Shown one piece after another: positions 42,010 to 54,145 of a DNA stretch of 64,000 nt (its first letter is position 1; each line of letters opens with the position of its first letter). The notes below the pieces were generated by a model. It worked only from the letters and a program-made list of their open reading frames with translations, searched no databases and had not been told where the DNA came from. A program made the translations under genes and the position numbers. The stretch comes from Malaya genurostris (lineage: Eukaryota > Arthropoda > Insecta > Diptera > Culicidae): the NCBI RefSeq assembly GCF_030247185.1, contig NC_080571.1, positions 67,618,172 through 67,682,171 of the forward strand. Direction: 5' to 3'.

Positions 42010-42990
42010 ATTTCCTTTATAGAAAGGTAATAAAATTACTGAAAAAAAACGACTTTTGATCGGAGTTCTGGAAATCCCTAGTATCATATAACATTCAACT
42101 CAGTTCACTTTTCTCGGAGATGGCTGAGCCAATTTAATTTTCGAGATCAAATCAGTTTTGAAGATCAATTGGCTGTCACATCCGATTCCAGAGGTATAAC
42201 GGTATAAGTGGCGTAAACGACAAAACACAATTATTTTCCCTGCGATCAATTTTCTCGTTGATGGCCAAACCGATTTTTACAAACTTAGGCTCGTTTGAAA
42301 GCTACTTTTGGGTTGGATATCAAGTACGAAATTCAATATGTCGTTATAAATCTCATATGTTATCTCTGCGCTCAATTTTCTCTTGAATGGCTAAACAGAT
42401 TTTTATAAACTTAGGCTCTTTTGAACACTACTTTTAGTTTGTAAATCGAATTTGAAGATCCATTGGTTTTCACCTCTTGTTTTGGAGATTTAGTGGTATA
42501 AGTGGCATATCCTAAAAACCGCATTTGTTCGCATCACTCAATTTTCTCGGAGAATGCTGAGCCGATTGTAACAATATTAGGCTTGTTTGAAAGCTACTTC
42601 CAGGTTGTGAATCAAGTTCGAAGATCACCTGGCTTTCACTTCCTGTTTCATAGATATAAATGACATAACCGACAAAACGCAATTTTTTCTCCCCGCTGAA
42701 TTTTTTCGAGATGGGGACATCAATTTTCACAAGCTTAAGAACGTTTGGAAGCTTATCTTGAGATATAAGTTAAGCTCGAAGTTGTCATGGTTGTCACTTC
42801 CGCTTTAAGAGATATAACGATATAAGTGACGTAACCGACAAAACGCAATTTGTGTCTTCGCTCAATTTTTTTTCAGAGGTCGTTGAATCGAATTCAAAAA
42901 TCCTAGGTTCGTTTGAAAGCTACTATTTCATCATTGATCAATTTTGCAATCGCAGATATTTCCGGTAATCGGATAAGTGACGTAACTGAA
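42010..42990 (+). repeat. Repeat B, long copy with five to six tandem units
   Basis: It starts TTTATAGAAAGGTAATAAAA. GACAAAACGCA-like words recur at about 42217, 42671 and 42836, with TCAATTTTCTCG, TTTGAAAGCTACTT and GTATAAGTGAC-type words in each unit of about 150-165 bp. Non-coding. Confidence 0.65.
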
Positions 42991-43239
42991 AAATTGTGTA
43001 CATTCTATTCATACATTATTTTCCGAATTGGATAAATAATAAAGTTCAAATGTATTATTACTGATACGTTTGATTGCGAGAATGATGTCGGATATGCGAC
43101 GTCAGCACTGTAGGCCACTTTTGCAAACTAACTAAATCAAATCTGAATGAATGTGTCTCGAAAACAAGCCCAAATTATCCCAATGAAAAATTTATGTTTT
43201 AACTAGCTGAATGACCTTTTTTAGAGGCACTCATTATAT

Positions 43240-43760
43240 CCACCCCCCACAAATATCCTTAAAGCCATATTTGAGTTTTTCAAAATTTGTGTATGGTTTT
43301 AAAAAGTATCAATTCTCTTTAAATAAGATAAATTTCGACATGGCCTACTCAATTTAAAAACGCTTGCTACACACTTTCTCCCCTGAGAATGTCCTAATGA
43401 TCATCTCTGAAGAGCAAGAAGTACCTATGCCAAGTTTGATTGCAATACGTTCAGTAGTTTTGGAGTTATGCCGTTAAAAACATTACATCCCCCTTTTTAA
43501 AGGTACATCCAACCCCCATATAATCATACCTACGGAATGCAAAATGTTTCTATGGTTTTCAAAAAGTATCGATTCTCGTCAAATTAGACACATTTTTTCA
43601 TTACCCCCCCCTCTTAAGGACACTTGCTACGCTCCTCCCCCCTTCAAAAATATCCTTATGACCATCGCTTAAGAGCAATAAGTATCTGTACCAAGTTTGG
43701 TTGCAATCCGTTAATTAGTTCCGGAGTTATTACATTACAAACATTACACCCATTGTTGGT
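43240..43760. repeat. Repeat H, copy 2 with two sub-units
   Basis: TGTCCTAATGATCATCTCTG, CCAAGTTTGATTGCAATACG, TATCGATTCTCGTCAAATTA and CCTTATGACCATCGCTTAAG match 890-1275 in the same order. Confidence 0.6.
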
Positions 43761-44069
43761 GATTGCCGAAAATTTGACAGAAGCTGCTATATTGCTATCT
43801 ATATTGTATACAACATTTTCAATCCGGTAGAAGATGCTACAAGAACTCGAGTCTCTCACTCAATGCATGAACCGCGAGAGAATTTTTCTACATTTCTTCG
43901 CTCCACTTCATACTCTGAGTATTTCACGGCTCTTAAAAAAATTTACAGTCTGATAATGATCGTTGCTGTGTGGAATTTCCCAAGAGAGAATCGCAAGTTG
44001 ACAATTATCGCAGAAAATCGAGTCGATGATTAACTTGATATGAGAATCATCATAGGTTGCAATATTTCA

Positions 44070-44430
44070 AAACCTTTGTGCGGAGCATTCAAAGACATTT
44101 CCATAGACACAACTTATGCAAAGAGTTGTGTAAGTTTTGATGATTTTGCTGCACTTACAGATTGTCTGCCACATCAAGTTTTTTTTTGGTAAATTTTTCG
44201 ACCTACTTTTTCCGAAACCTTTCCAGAATGTATTTGCCGACGAAATATTTTAGGATGGCGATCTGCTTGACGTTCGTTTCAATGTACCTGTTCCATCCCA
44301 TTACGATGCATTCCGACAGCCTTAATCATACACAGTAAAGCTTCTTGGTGTGGGATTTTGCCATCGTATTCTGTTTATCGGTTCGGTTATGCGATTTCCT
44401 TACCTTGAAGACATGTGGTCCAAACCATGT
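44070..44430 (-). pseudogene. Relic of a divergent DD37E transposase
   Basis: Minus-strand text: WFGPHVFKVRKSHNRTDKQN, TMAKSHTKKLY, a gap, then KYFVGKYILERFRKK, a stop, and VEKFTKKNLMWQTICKCSKI followed by IKTYTT. The last block aligns with the MVWQAICSCGKISKPFVSTA region of the copies at 13212 and 17888, and the first with the KQKQP linker region. It differs enough to be another lineage. No catalytic residue is preserved in what remains. Confidence 0.45.
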
Positions 44431-44439
44431 ATAAGTCAT

Positions 44440-46250
44440 TGTCTGCTGAAAAACAGTCAGATGGATGTATTCTTGTATATCATTCATATAGGTCCGGCTT
44501 TAACCATCAATTTAGGGCTTGTTCGCTGGGTATGGATGAATTAATCGTGGCCATGTCCTAAATTCTGTCTCGAAAGCCTTCTCGATATTCACTTGATGGA
44601 TTGCCACTTTAAGCTAGTTTCACCCAAAATCTCGTCAATTTTAGACCCTACAATAAAAAGTTAAACATAAAAGAAAGTATTTAAGTTAACGATCAATTTA
44701 TTTGAAAAAATATGTCCCAGTACTGAGAAATTCTCTACATCGAAAAGCAAGTGTGAAAAAATTTTTTCCCTGATTTTCTGAAAGGCGTACTTTTGTTACG
44801 TAAGCGCTTGAAGAAAACTGTACCTTCTTATGTGACTATGGATGATGACACAAGGCTTCCGCGTAAATCACTTGTCACTAGCGACAATCAGATGGCTACA
44901 TGACAATACTTTCAAGACGCTATTCTCTATGGTAAGCCATGAGATAAATTTAACGAGAAAACAACTACACCACAAGGACGCTTCTCGTTCAAAACCAAAA
45001 ACGAATAAGAGTCGCTACGAAGGAAAGAGCACGAGTTTGAAGCTACTGTTTCGCTTTAGCCATTGTCTAAACATGGACCTCGTTCTTACAATTCAGAAGC
45101 AGAGCTGAGAATACTAGTATTTTTCGTCATTATCGTTGGTTGTCGATCAATGAAAATGACTTTTATCTGCCCTGCTCATGATAATCACCTTCTTTGTATT
45201 CTTCTAAGTTATCAGTATTCATCTCTAATTTTAAAGTCAAATGGTGTTGCATAACATTCGAAAATTATTCTGCAAAAAAATAACTAAATAAACATTATTT
45301 CAAAAGCAACCGCGGAGCAAGTAGCCATACATTGTTAAAATAATTGGCTCAACAATATGATAAAATTTCATTGTTCATGTTCGTGGCACTGATGTTGAAC
45401 ATTATCGCGTACTACAGTGGGTGTAAAAAGGTCACCCTTCTCTGGAAACGCTCCGACACAGTACAATATAAAGTGCCATTTGAGGCTTTTATTATTATAT
45501 TTGCAGAATACCACCGAAAGACGGCGTCGTACGCGCGGTGGTGGTCGCTTCAGTGCGAGCGAGAACATAAATTAAACCTCTTTTTTCATACCCGAGCATA
45601 TGTGTTTTATGATTTAATTCCAAGAAGATTATTTATCGAGGTAATTTGCGGAGATTTCGGGTCCGTTATTCATTTCAATTTCGAGTAACCTGTCGGGATT
45701 TGAAACACGGTTCTTCACCGGATGGACATAATTCGTAATAAATTTCGTTTTTCCTGGGAAAAGTGTTCGCCTTCGCATACATACGGTGGTTTTGGAATCA
45801 AGTTCACCCATGGTCGCAGTGTCATTCAAAGTTCGAAGGAAATTATTTGTTTTTCCGGAAATCGCAAACCGCTGTTCAACTCTTCTGCAGATGGCGGAGA
45901 CAGATTCAGTCGTTTATTACAAATCCCAGTAACGCAAAACAACCATAGCTAGAACCAAAAAGAACGAAGAAATCATCGCCGATGCTTCAAGAAACAGTCA
46001 AAAGTATATAGCTCTAGCAATAATATCAACACTAGATAAAATCGTAAGCTGTACATTCGCTGTTTTTTATTCTTTTTTGATGTGTACGTGTTGACATAGG
46101 GATTGACGATGCTTTCATTTTTTTTATCGCTAACATAAATCATCTTAACAGCGCTTGCATTCAGTTACTGAAAAATTTCGGTATAAATAATAGCAGAAAT
46201 AAAAACCAAGAAATAACATGCAAAACAAGCTGTTTCAATCCACATAGTAG
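44440..46250. other. Apparently single-copy DNA without a recognised gene
   Basis: ORFs of 60-114 codons occur on both strands (for example 45344-45688 +), with no recognisable domains and overlapping antisense ORFs. The composition at 45400-45950 is somewhat GC-richer. Function unknown. Confidence 0.35.
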
Positions 46251-46679
46251 TGTGGTGATGTCTTTCACATTAGCGTATATATCAATAACTAGCTGACCGG
46301 TCGAACTTCGTCTCATCAAAAATTATTTTTTTAAATTTATGTTTCCGGACGGCAAAATTGTGAAGTGACGTCAAAGTTTTCTCTCCATTATTTTGCAGAC
46401 TACTAGGCCTACAATTAACGAATTGCCACGAATTCAGAGTCAACAATTTCGTTTTGGCTTGGAAAAGAAATATCACCAAAATTTAATGTGAAAATGTGCA
46501 ACCTCTGTTACGCAGAAATTAAGCGAATAAACCAATTTTCATCTCATCTTTTGAGCGGATGCATTGAACATAAATAGCAGATTTCTTTCCAGCTTATGTT
46601 ATTAAATATAGTGTCAATTAACTTGTACATTAACACAGAATTAGTTAAATAACCATATCAATAGTCATCTAAGCCCTTT

Positions 46680-47460
46680 TTTTGGCTATGCAATCACTGT
46701 GAAAACCGACTTTTTAACCAACCATGTCATATACCATTTGACTCAGCTCGACGAATTGAGCAAATGTCTGTGTGCGTGTGCGTGTATGTGTGTGTATGTG
46801 TGTATGTATGTAACAAAAATATGCACTCACTTTTCTCTTAGTGTCAGTAGGATCCATAGTACTAGCCATGCAATGATTCTGTACACTAAGAATCGGCTGC
46901 GAAGTCTGTTGAAACAGAAAGGCCAAATTCCACAAAAGAAATGTAATGCCAGGACTTTGCTTTTTCTCGAAGATGGCTTAACCGATTTTCACAAACTAAG
47001 ATTTAAATGAAAGGTCTTATAGAGTTCCAAAAATTGCTAGAACATTTTATCCGGATCCGACTTCCGGTTACGGAGTTATATGGTAATATGTGGAAATTAG
47101 AGAAAAAGTGTGCACTCAATTTTTTTTGAGAAGGTTCAAATCGATTTTTACAAACTAAGATTTAAATGAAAGGTCTTCCAGTTTGCAGAGATTGTTAGTT
47201 TGTGGACATGAAAACTTAATTCGGCACTACTGGTCCTCCCTTTTCCTGTTCCGGAGCACCTAAATTTTTGAAGAAAAATTCCATAAATAGAATTTTCTTT
47301 GATTTCTCTGCGATGCTTGAATCGATTTTCACAAATCTTGATTTGAATTAAAGCTCATATTATCTTTAAAGCTACTATCATCCGGATCCGATCTCCGGTT
47401 CCGCAGTTACAGGACGATGAGTGTCAAAGTTTTCAAATGGCCATATACAATATACGGGGC
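46680..47460 (+). repeat. Repeat A, plus copy with several units
   Basis: GGCTATGCAATCACTGTGAA, ACCATTTGACTCAGCTCGAC, a TG-rich run, CTCGAAGATGGCTTAACCGA, GGATCCGACTTCCGGTTACG and GGATCCGATCTCCGGTTCCG follow in order. Confidence 0.6.
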
Positions 47461-47814
47461 ATTCCATGCAAAATCATAAACCCAAAAATTTTTTTATCAT
47501 CTAACTTTTTTTTTTTAGGTAAAGAACTCCAAAATTATTCGACACGTATTTTTCATTTTAATATGGTACGTGGAATTTTAGAGATATGATTTTTTAATAC
47601 TACACGTTTTCAACAAAGAGCTTTTTTTCAACAGCCTATACTGTAAAATCTAACAAAGATACAAAAATTCGTCCAAGACATGAAATGTGCGTCTTTTCCT
47701 TGGCTTTCAAATAAGCGATTTCATAAAACAAATTTAATAAAGTTAATTTAATGAAAAAAGTAAAAAATAATAAACAAATAAAAAAAATCAAACTTGGGCT
47801 TAATTTTTTTTCTT

Positions 47815-48770
47815 TTTGCTGTTCTCATTTAGAAAGGTCATGCAATCACTGTGAAAACCGACTTTTGAACCGAGGCCCGGAGGGCCGAGTGTTATATACC
47901 GTTCGACTCAGTTCGTCGAGTACGCAAAATGTCTATTTGTGTGTATGTGCGTATGTGTGTATGCAACGTTTTTTTGCACTAACTTTTCTTGGAGATGGTT
48001 GAACCGATTTTCACAAACTTAGCTTCAAATGAAAGGTCCTGTGGTCCCATACGAAATTCCTGAATATTATTTGGATCCGACTTCCGGATCCGGAAATATA
48101 GGTACTTTCTCATATCAATCATACTATCATATATTCTTCAAAATAATTTTCTTCGATTCTTAAAAGAATAACAGAAATCGGTTTGTTTGACCGTCTACTG
48201 ATAGAAACTATCAATTGGAAAAAATTTGAGGTCGATTTAGAAAACTTTTTATGGTTTTTCCCCATTTTCAGTGATGGTATACAATTTTTAACCCACTTCA
48301 CCCTATATTTCCGGATCCGGAAGTCGGATCCGCATGAAATTCAGGAATTACGTATGGGACCACAGGACCTTTCATTTGAACCTAAGTTTGTGAAAATCGG
48401 TCGCGCCATCTATGAGAAAAGTTAGAACAAATATTTTCTTTTTTTTTGCACATTTTAACCCATAACTCCCGAACCGGAAATCGGATCCAAAAAATATTCA
48501 GGAATTTTTTATGGGACCTCAAGACCTTTCATTTGAATCTAAGTTTGTGAAAATCGGTTCAACCATCTCCGAGAAAAGTTAGTACAAAAAAACGTTGCAT
48601 ACACATATACGCACATACACACACACACACACATACATACACACACAGACATTTTGCGTGCTCGACGAACTGAGTCGAATGGTATATGACACTCAGCCCT
48701 CCGGGCCTCGGTTCGAAATTCGGTTTTCACAGTGATTGCATAACCTTTCTATATGAGGAAGGCAAAAAAA
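47815..48770. repeat. Two repeat A copies head to head (inverted pair)
   Basis: 47815-48105 is a plus-strand 5' part (AGAAAGGTCATGCAATCACT, GAGGCCCGGAGGGCCGAGTG, GACTTCCGGATCCGGAAATA). 48105-48770 is a nearly complete minus copy ending CTATATGAGGAAGGC. The outer blocks are thus inverted over about 300 bp. The junction near 48105 lacks the CCACTAGGTGG tail. Confidence 0.65.
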
Positions 48771-49131
48771 TCAATTTTTTTCTTCAGTGTATATATTTTT
48801 AGAGTGCACTATTAATTTCCTACAACTTCTTCCTGGACGCCATTTTTGTAAGATGAACGGTTTCCGGATTACAACGAGTCCCCGAATCTTTTTTTTAGTC
48901 TACTCTTTTCTGGAATTGCTCTACAAAAAAAAGGAAACGGTTACGGATGTTTGCTACTAGTGTGTGATATTGGTAAAAGATGGTGCTGCGATTGATAAAA
49001 GTTTTAGCTATTTAATGATAAGTATGACCGAAAGAATAGAAGAATGTTAATAAATTAAAATTTATTTGAAAAAATATGCAATTCACACAGCCAGTAGTGC
49101 AGTAATACCGTGCTGGTGGTGTAGTGATATC

Positions 49132-49320
<189 letters not shown>

Positions 49321-49434
49321 TGTTTAGCTTGACTTACATATGCAGAAGTAACAAAAACGCAGGTTCATTTCGTTTGTTAGATTTTGTCTAATCCGTTCAT
49401 CTGAATCCGGTTTCGGAAGAATTGGAAATGGTGA

Positions 49435-49745
49435 TTAAAAACTGCAAAAAGGATCTCACTTACTTTTCTTGGAGATGGCCAAATCGATTTTCACAAACTT
49501 ATTGGTTCAAAAGAAAAGTGTTAAAGTTTCATACGGAATTCATTGATTTGTTGTGGCTACTACTTGCGGTTCCGGAACTACAGAGTAAACAGGATTTGTA
49601 GAGTTTGTTGAATTGAGTCCGACCAAACTTTCCTATTTCTATTCAATGAACAGTTGTTTTCATAAATTCCACATTAATATTTATGATGTTATGAATAATA
49701 CTAGAAAGGCATCATTACACCACTAGGTGGATTAAAACAGGTTTC
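49435..49745 (+). repeat. Repeat A, 3' part
   Basis: CTTGGAGATGGCCAAATCGA, GCGGTTCCGGAACTACAG and GAAAGGCATCATTACACCAC plus TAGGTGGATTAAAACAGG. Confidence 0.65.
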
Positions 49746-49749
49746 ATGT

Positions 49750-51770
49750 AATTATACTCACTTGAAAATTCATCCAACGCATCTGAACGAACTTCAGTTT
49801 TCAAACAGAAACTCGCTTTGAACTTGTACTGTGTCTTCAAGTTGCCAAAAATTCCTCGTCTACTTTTAAGCAGCAAGAAAGTGAGTACCTTTCAGATACT
49901 GTGGGGCTTTTGGTTGCTAGGAGATACTTCCAATCTTTCCAATTTGAAAATTCTTCACAAATGTATAAAATTGAAAATACTAGTATCAATTTGTTATGGT
50001 AGGGGAGAGTGATCGGTTACCGGCACCCTTTTCGTTCAAGCTTATAACTGACTAAGTGCACATTATGTGCACATATATACATCAATGGAAAGCTCAAGTC
50101 CCTAGCTAACAACTAAATAAGAAACTAAGTTGATTCAATCGACTGAAAAAAACTTTATAATCAATATAGTAAAGTGATAATTTTTGATCATTTTAAAAAA
50201 GGCTTTTGGTTACCGGCACCCCAAGAAATTTCGTTAAAAATGGAAAAATATAAGTAAAAACTGAAATCATTCAAAGGAAAAACGGAATTTATTCTTTTCG
50301 GAGTCGTTTTGGACCAAAGTTTTCATTATCTGATGGTGACTTCACCTTGGCTCTCTTGGCCAATGATTTGGATGATGGCGCCTTTGGTGTTGATTAGGCC
50401 GGTCTTCCACCGGCTTCACGGGATTGAATACGTTACTGCAGTTGAATTTATTGGCTCCTTATCCACTAAGCAATGTTTAATGACAATAGACGATTTGTTT
50501 GAAGAACCAGAGAACCAAAGTTTTTACTTTTATGACGGATGTATTGAAGTCGTCAAGTTGTCCACGTGTTGCATATCATAAGAGATGCCAGGTGAAACAG
50601 TTTAGTTTAGTTTAGGTAGAAAAAACGAAAAGATCAATTGTGACCTGTTATTCTTTGGTCACAATGTTGGTCCTTTGGTCACTGAGTCCAGCTTGTATAT
50701 ATATGTCAAATTTTGTAATATTTTTGTTTATATCAATTGTCGGTAAATGTCTAAGTAGAATTTAAATGTCAATCGCGTCATCGTCGTCATCATCGTCATC
50801 ATCGCAACATAATATGCGGGGTGGCATGCTTTGAGGGTGGCGGTGGGTATGATATGGAAAACGGACCTCAAGCAGATAAAATCCGCGGGAAAACCTTTGC
50901 GGGGAACTAGTATTTTTCTGACCCGGAGGAGTGAAGGTTGCAGCACCGAGTCACACGCCAAACGTGGCAGTGAATCTGAAAGTTTTTGAGTGGATCCAAA
51001 GGGATCAACAATCCGTACCGAAGGTAGCCTACGAACGTTTGACTCGGGACCATTCATCGCTTAAGACTGGCTAAGGTGGCCGGTTAAAATTCGTTTATTG
51101 TTAGCCCGACGTGAGTGTCTTCGCGGTGAAACGTAAAAGTAGTGCGCGCCGTACCACTCTCCGGGTATTATCCTCAGAAAGCAGAGCCTTCGCTACAAAA
51201 GGCCAAAAGTTGCTACAAAAGGCCAAAAGTTTACCTGGATACCCTGGTCATCTTGTAGCTGTGTCATCGCCCCTGAAGCAAGTGCCACCCTGCATACGTC
51301 GCCAGTACCACCAAGTCGACCAACGAGCATCACGGCCGCAACGTAGTGTCGAGTAGAGAATCTCGACCAAATAAATTTGCGCAAGTAAATGTCTAATGTT
51401 CTATTGGTTTTTTTAGTACAAAATATATTGCCTAAGATTAAAATTGTGCGGTCTTTTTATATACGAGCTATGTCGTCCATTTTGTTTACTTTTTTTTGTG
51501 TAATTCGCTCGGTGACCACAGGTGGGAAGAAAAGTTCGCCCAAAAAAAAATAGTGAAGTGAAATTTCTCCGGTGATCAAGAAGATAAACGACCCTGAACT
51601 GGTGGTCCGGTGCTGAAAAGCAGCCACCAGTAGTGAGATACAAAACCATACGTAACAATCACGCCAATTTTCAGAAGTCTGTAATTTGTGACGAATGTCA
51701 GCAAACAATCGAAGTTTCAAAAGTCTGTAAAAATTTTCAAACGAAAAAAGGGTTACATGTTAACTAAGAA
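49750..51770. other. Unassigned region with a few small repeats
   Basis: GGTTACCGGCACCC occurs at 50015 and again about 195 bp on, the first preceded by TAGGGGAGAGTGATC; this looks like one end of a small repeat. A GC-richer stretch at 50760-51380 has a short ORF on + (51111-51356) without a recognisable domain. 51480-51660 may be a retrotransposon 5' UTR, but I cannot support that. Confidence 0.3.
51192..51231. repeat. Exact 20-bp tandem duplication
   Basis: GCTACAAAAGGCCAAAAGTT is present twice head to tail (51192-51211 and 51212-51231). Confidence 0.95.
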
Positions 51771-51779
51771 ATTTGATAA

Positions 51780-52095
51780 TTTACAGACAAATTTGCAGAC
51801 TTGGCTCGTTTGAAAGCTACTGTCGAACCATTGATCGAGTTCAAATGTCAAATGGCTGTGACTTTTGGTTCCGGAGATATGATGGTATAAATGACGTAAC
51901 CGAATGACGTGTAGTTTTTTTTACCGTGTAAGTGTCTCGAAGATAGCTGAACCGATTTTTATAAGTCTAGGCCCGTTTGAAAGCTATTGTTAGGGCATTG
52001 ATCAAGTTCGAAGACCAAATGGCTGTGACTGTTGATTCCGGAAATATAATGATACAAGTGACGTAACCGATATAACACGTTGCATTTTTACCGCT
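51780..52095 (+). repeat. Repeat B, two units
   Basis: TTTGAAAGCTACTGTCGAAC, AAATGGCTGTGACTTTTGGT and AATGACGTAACCGAATGACG, then the second unit with AGATAGCTGAACCGATTTTT and GTGACGTAACCGATATAACA. Confidence 0.6.
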
Positions 52096-52178
52096 CTTAT
52101 GTATATAAGGGTGCCAATCTTTTGGGATCACTTCTAATTTCGTAAAGCGCTATTGTTCAAAAGTTTAAGTACCTCGAA

Positions 52179-52959
52179 CAGGGCTTGTATTGTGAATCCT
52201 CAAACGAACGAAGCAACAAAAAACATCTGCTGTGAGCACTTTGCTTGACATAGCTGAATGAGAGACCTATATTAGAAAGAAACTGGATGCGTGAGAGTAT
52301 ATGCTACTGAGCAGACCAGTTCTCCTTTCCAAGTAAATTGTCTGTGCTCTCAGTCTCACTTAACACATGAACTAAGCAATCCATGACAATGTAATGAAAT
52401 GGAGGGTTCGCTCTCGTCAATATTGTACGAGAAAGAAGACCTTGCTTCACGGCGTGCTACAAGACGCGAAGCAAAGTCATATAGGCAATGTTTACGGTTT
52501 ATTTTTAAAGTGTAGGTTTACAGAAATTATTTTTAACATAGTGTTCGCATTCCAAGATCAAATTTGATCACATTTCAAACATACTTTATACATTTTATAG
52601 CAGAAATTTTGCATTTGAGCCCATTTTCAAAACGATCAATTTGTTTCTTGGCAGTTTACACTGTGTATATATCCTAGAAACACTAAAATCAATGTTCTTT
52701 AAATTAATATTCATCGGAACTAAAAGTTATGAATCTAGTTTCCTCATAGGCATCTACAATATGAGAACCATTCATCAAATGCTAACCTCATGAAGCATAG
52801 GTCTCAGCAAGTGGGCATATTCATAAACTAATGAACGAACGAAGCAGCTTTCCTTGCTTGGGTTGCGCTGTGAATTCTACCTGACATACGAATGTGTGTG
52901 AATAGCGCAGATGGTGAAACCCTTTTGTTCATATTCGTTGCTTCAATTTGCAAGCCCTG
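52179..52959. mobile_element. hAT-type non-autonomous element, 781 bp
   Basis: The left end is CAGGGCTTGTATTGTG and the right, reverse-complemented, CAGGGCTTGCAAATTG. ACGAACGAAGCA words near both ends (52203 and 52833) add internal symmetry. CTCGA occurs outside both ends, but a clean 8-bp duplication is not present. Confidence 0.5.
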
Positions 52960-53029
52960 CTCGACAAAAGTCTTCATGCCAAATTTGAGCTGAATCGGAC
53001 ATGGGTAAGGGGTGCTGCCCATCGGTTGA

Positions 53030-53575
53030 AATTTGAAAATTTTCGATCTTGAAAAAGCAACATAGGAAGGAGTACATGAAATTTCCGAAATCGAAAATTT
53101 TTTTGATGCCAAATATCTAAAAATTGCATGAAACGTCGAGATTTTGTGTTATCTCAAAAACCAATTTTTTTGAAAAAGTCGACTTTCTGGGACTTTGAAA
53201 AATTTTGATATTTTTACTAAGTCCCAGAAAGTCGATATTATCAAAAAAAAATTTTTCGAGATGACAAAAAATCTCGGCGTTTCATGCAATTCTAAGACTT
53301 TTGGCATCAAAATTTTGTTTTCGATTTCGAAAATTTCATGTATGGTGATTTTTTAAGATATATGAAAATTCCACTAAGTTTTGAAAATTCCACGACATTT
53401 TCTAAATCGAAATTTTGTTTTGATGCCGAAACTCTCAAAACTGCATGAAACGTCGTGATTCAGTGTGATCTCAAATAATTTTTTTGAAAAAATCAACTTT
53501 CTGGGACCTACAAAAATTTTGATATTTTTTCTAAGTCCCATAAAGTCGATTTTTTCAAAAAAAAATTTGCGCTCG
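53030..53575. repeat. Repeat E: complete palindromic copy and a partial one
   Basis: 53067-53341 is an imperfect palindrome with arms of about 125 bp. TCGAAAATTTTTTTGATGCC, TGCATGAAACGTCGAGATTT and GTCGACTTTCTGGGACTT on the left are mirrored by AAGTCCCAGAAAGTCGAT, TCTCGGCGTTTCATGCA and TTTGGCATCAAAATTTT on the right. 53375-53575 repeats the left arm and centre. Confidence 0.7.
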
Positions 53576-53579
53576 ATTT

Positions 53580-54145
53580 TTACAGAAATCGAATAACCGA
53601 CTTTTCTTTCAACTTAGTTTCAAATTAAAGACGTTGCTGTCTCATAGCCTGCTATTGAGTTGCATATAGATCCGACTTCCGGTTCCGGAGGTAAAATGTG
53701 CAAAATGAACTAAAAAAGTGCTCAGTGCGATTTTCTCAGAGACCGCTAATCAGATGTTCACAAACTTAAGCTATAATAACCTATAACTCAACCAAAGTTC
53801 ATCCGGATACGATTTCTAGTTCTAGAATTACAGGCGGATAAGTATAAAAATTTCATTTTCGGGAGCGTATTTTAATACATGAATCGTCAAATAATAATTA
53901 AATTCAATGCTATGGAACTATGAAATGGCGATATGAGCTCGGTTCTGGTGAGAAGTAAAAAGACGTTACTAAGGATAACCCTACTGTGTGAATTTTTGTA
54001 GCAAATATTCAAGAAGCATTCATTTTTGCCAGTCTCAAAGTCTGATGTTCCAACCAATCGTCACAAACTCATATTCAAATTATGATTAGGTATTATGATC
54101 TTATGTAAAATTCCTCAATTGGGTCCGGATCCGACAATTTTAATC
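53580..54145. repeat. Repeat A, degraded internal units
   Basis: GATCCGACTTCCGGTTCCGG, GATTTTCTCAGAGACCGCTA and CATCCGGATACGATTTCTAG are internal-unit words. It stops at the start of the long-inverted-repeat element. Confidence 0.5.

Noticed and set aside
41266..42030. ORFs of 110-112 codons as genes
   Set aside because: They overlap degenerate repeat material that resembles part of the long-inverted-repeat arms and carry no recognisable motif.
45344..45688. 114-codon ORF as a gene
   Set aside because: No domain, an overlapping antisense ORF, and ORFs of this length are expected by chance in 64 kb.
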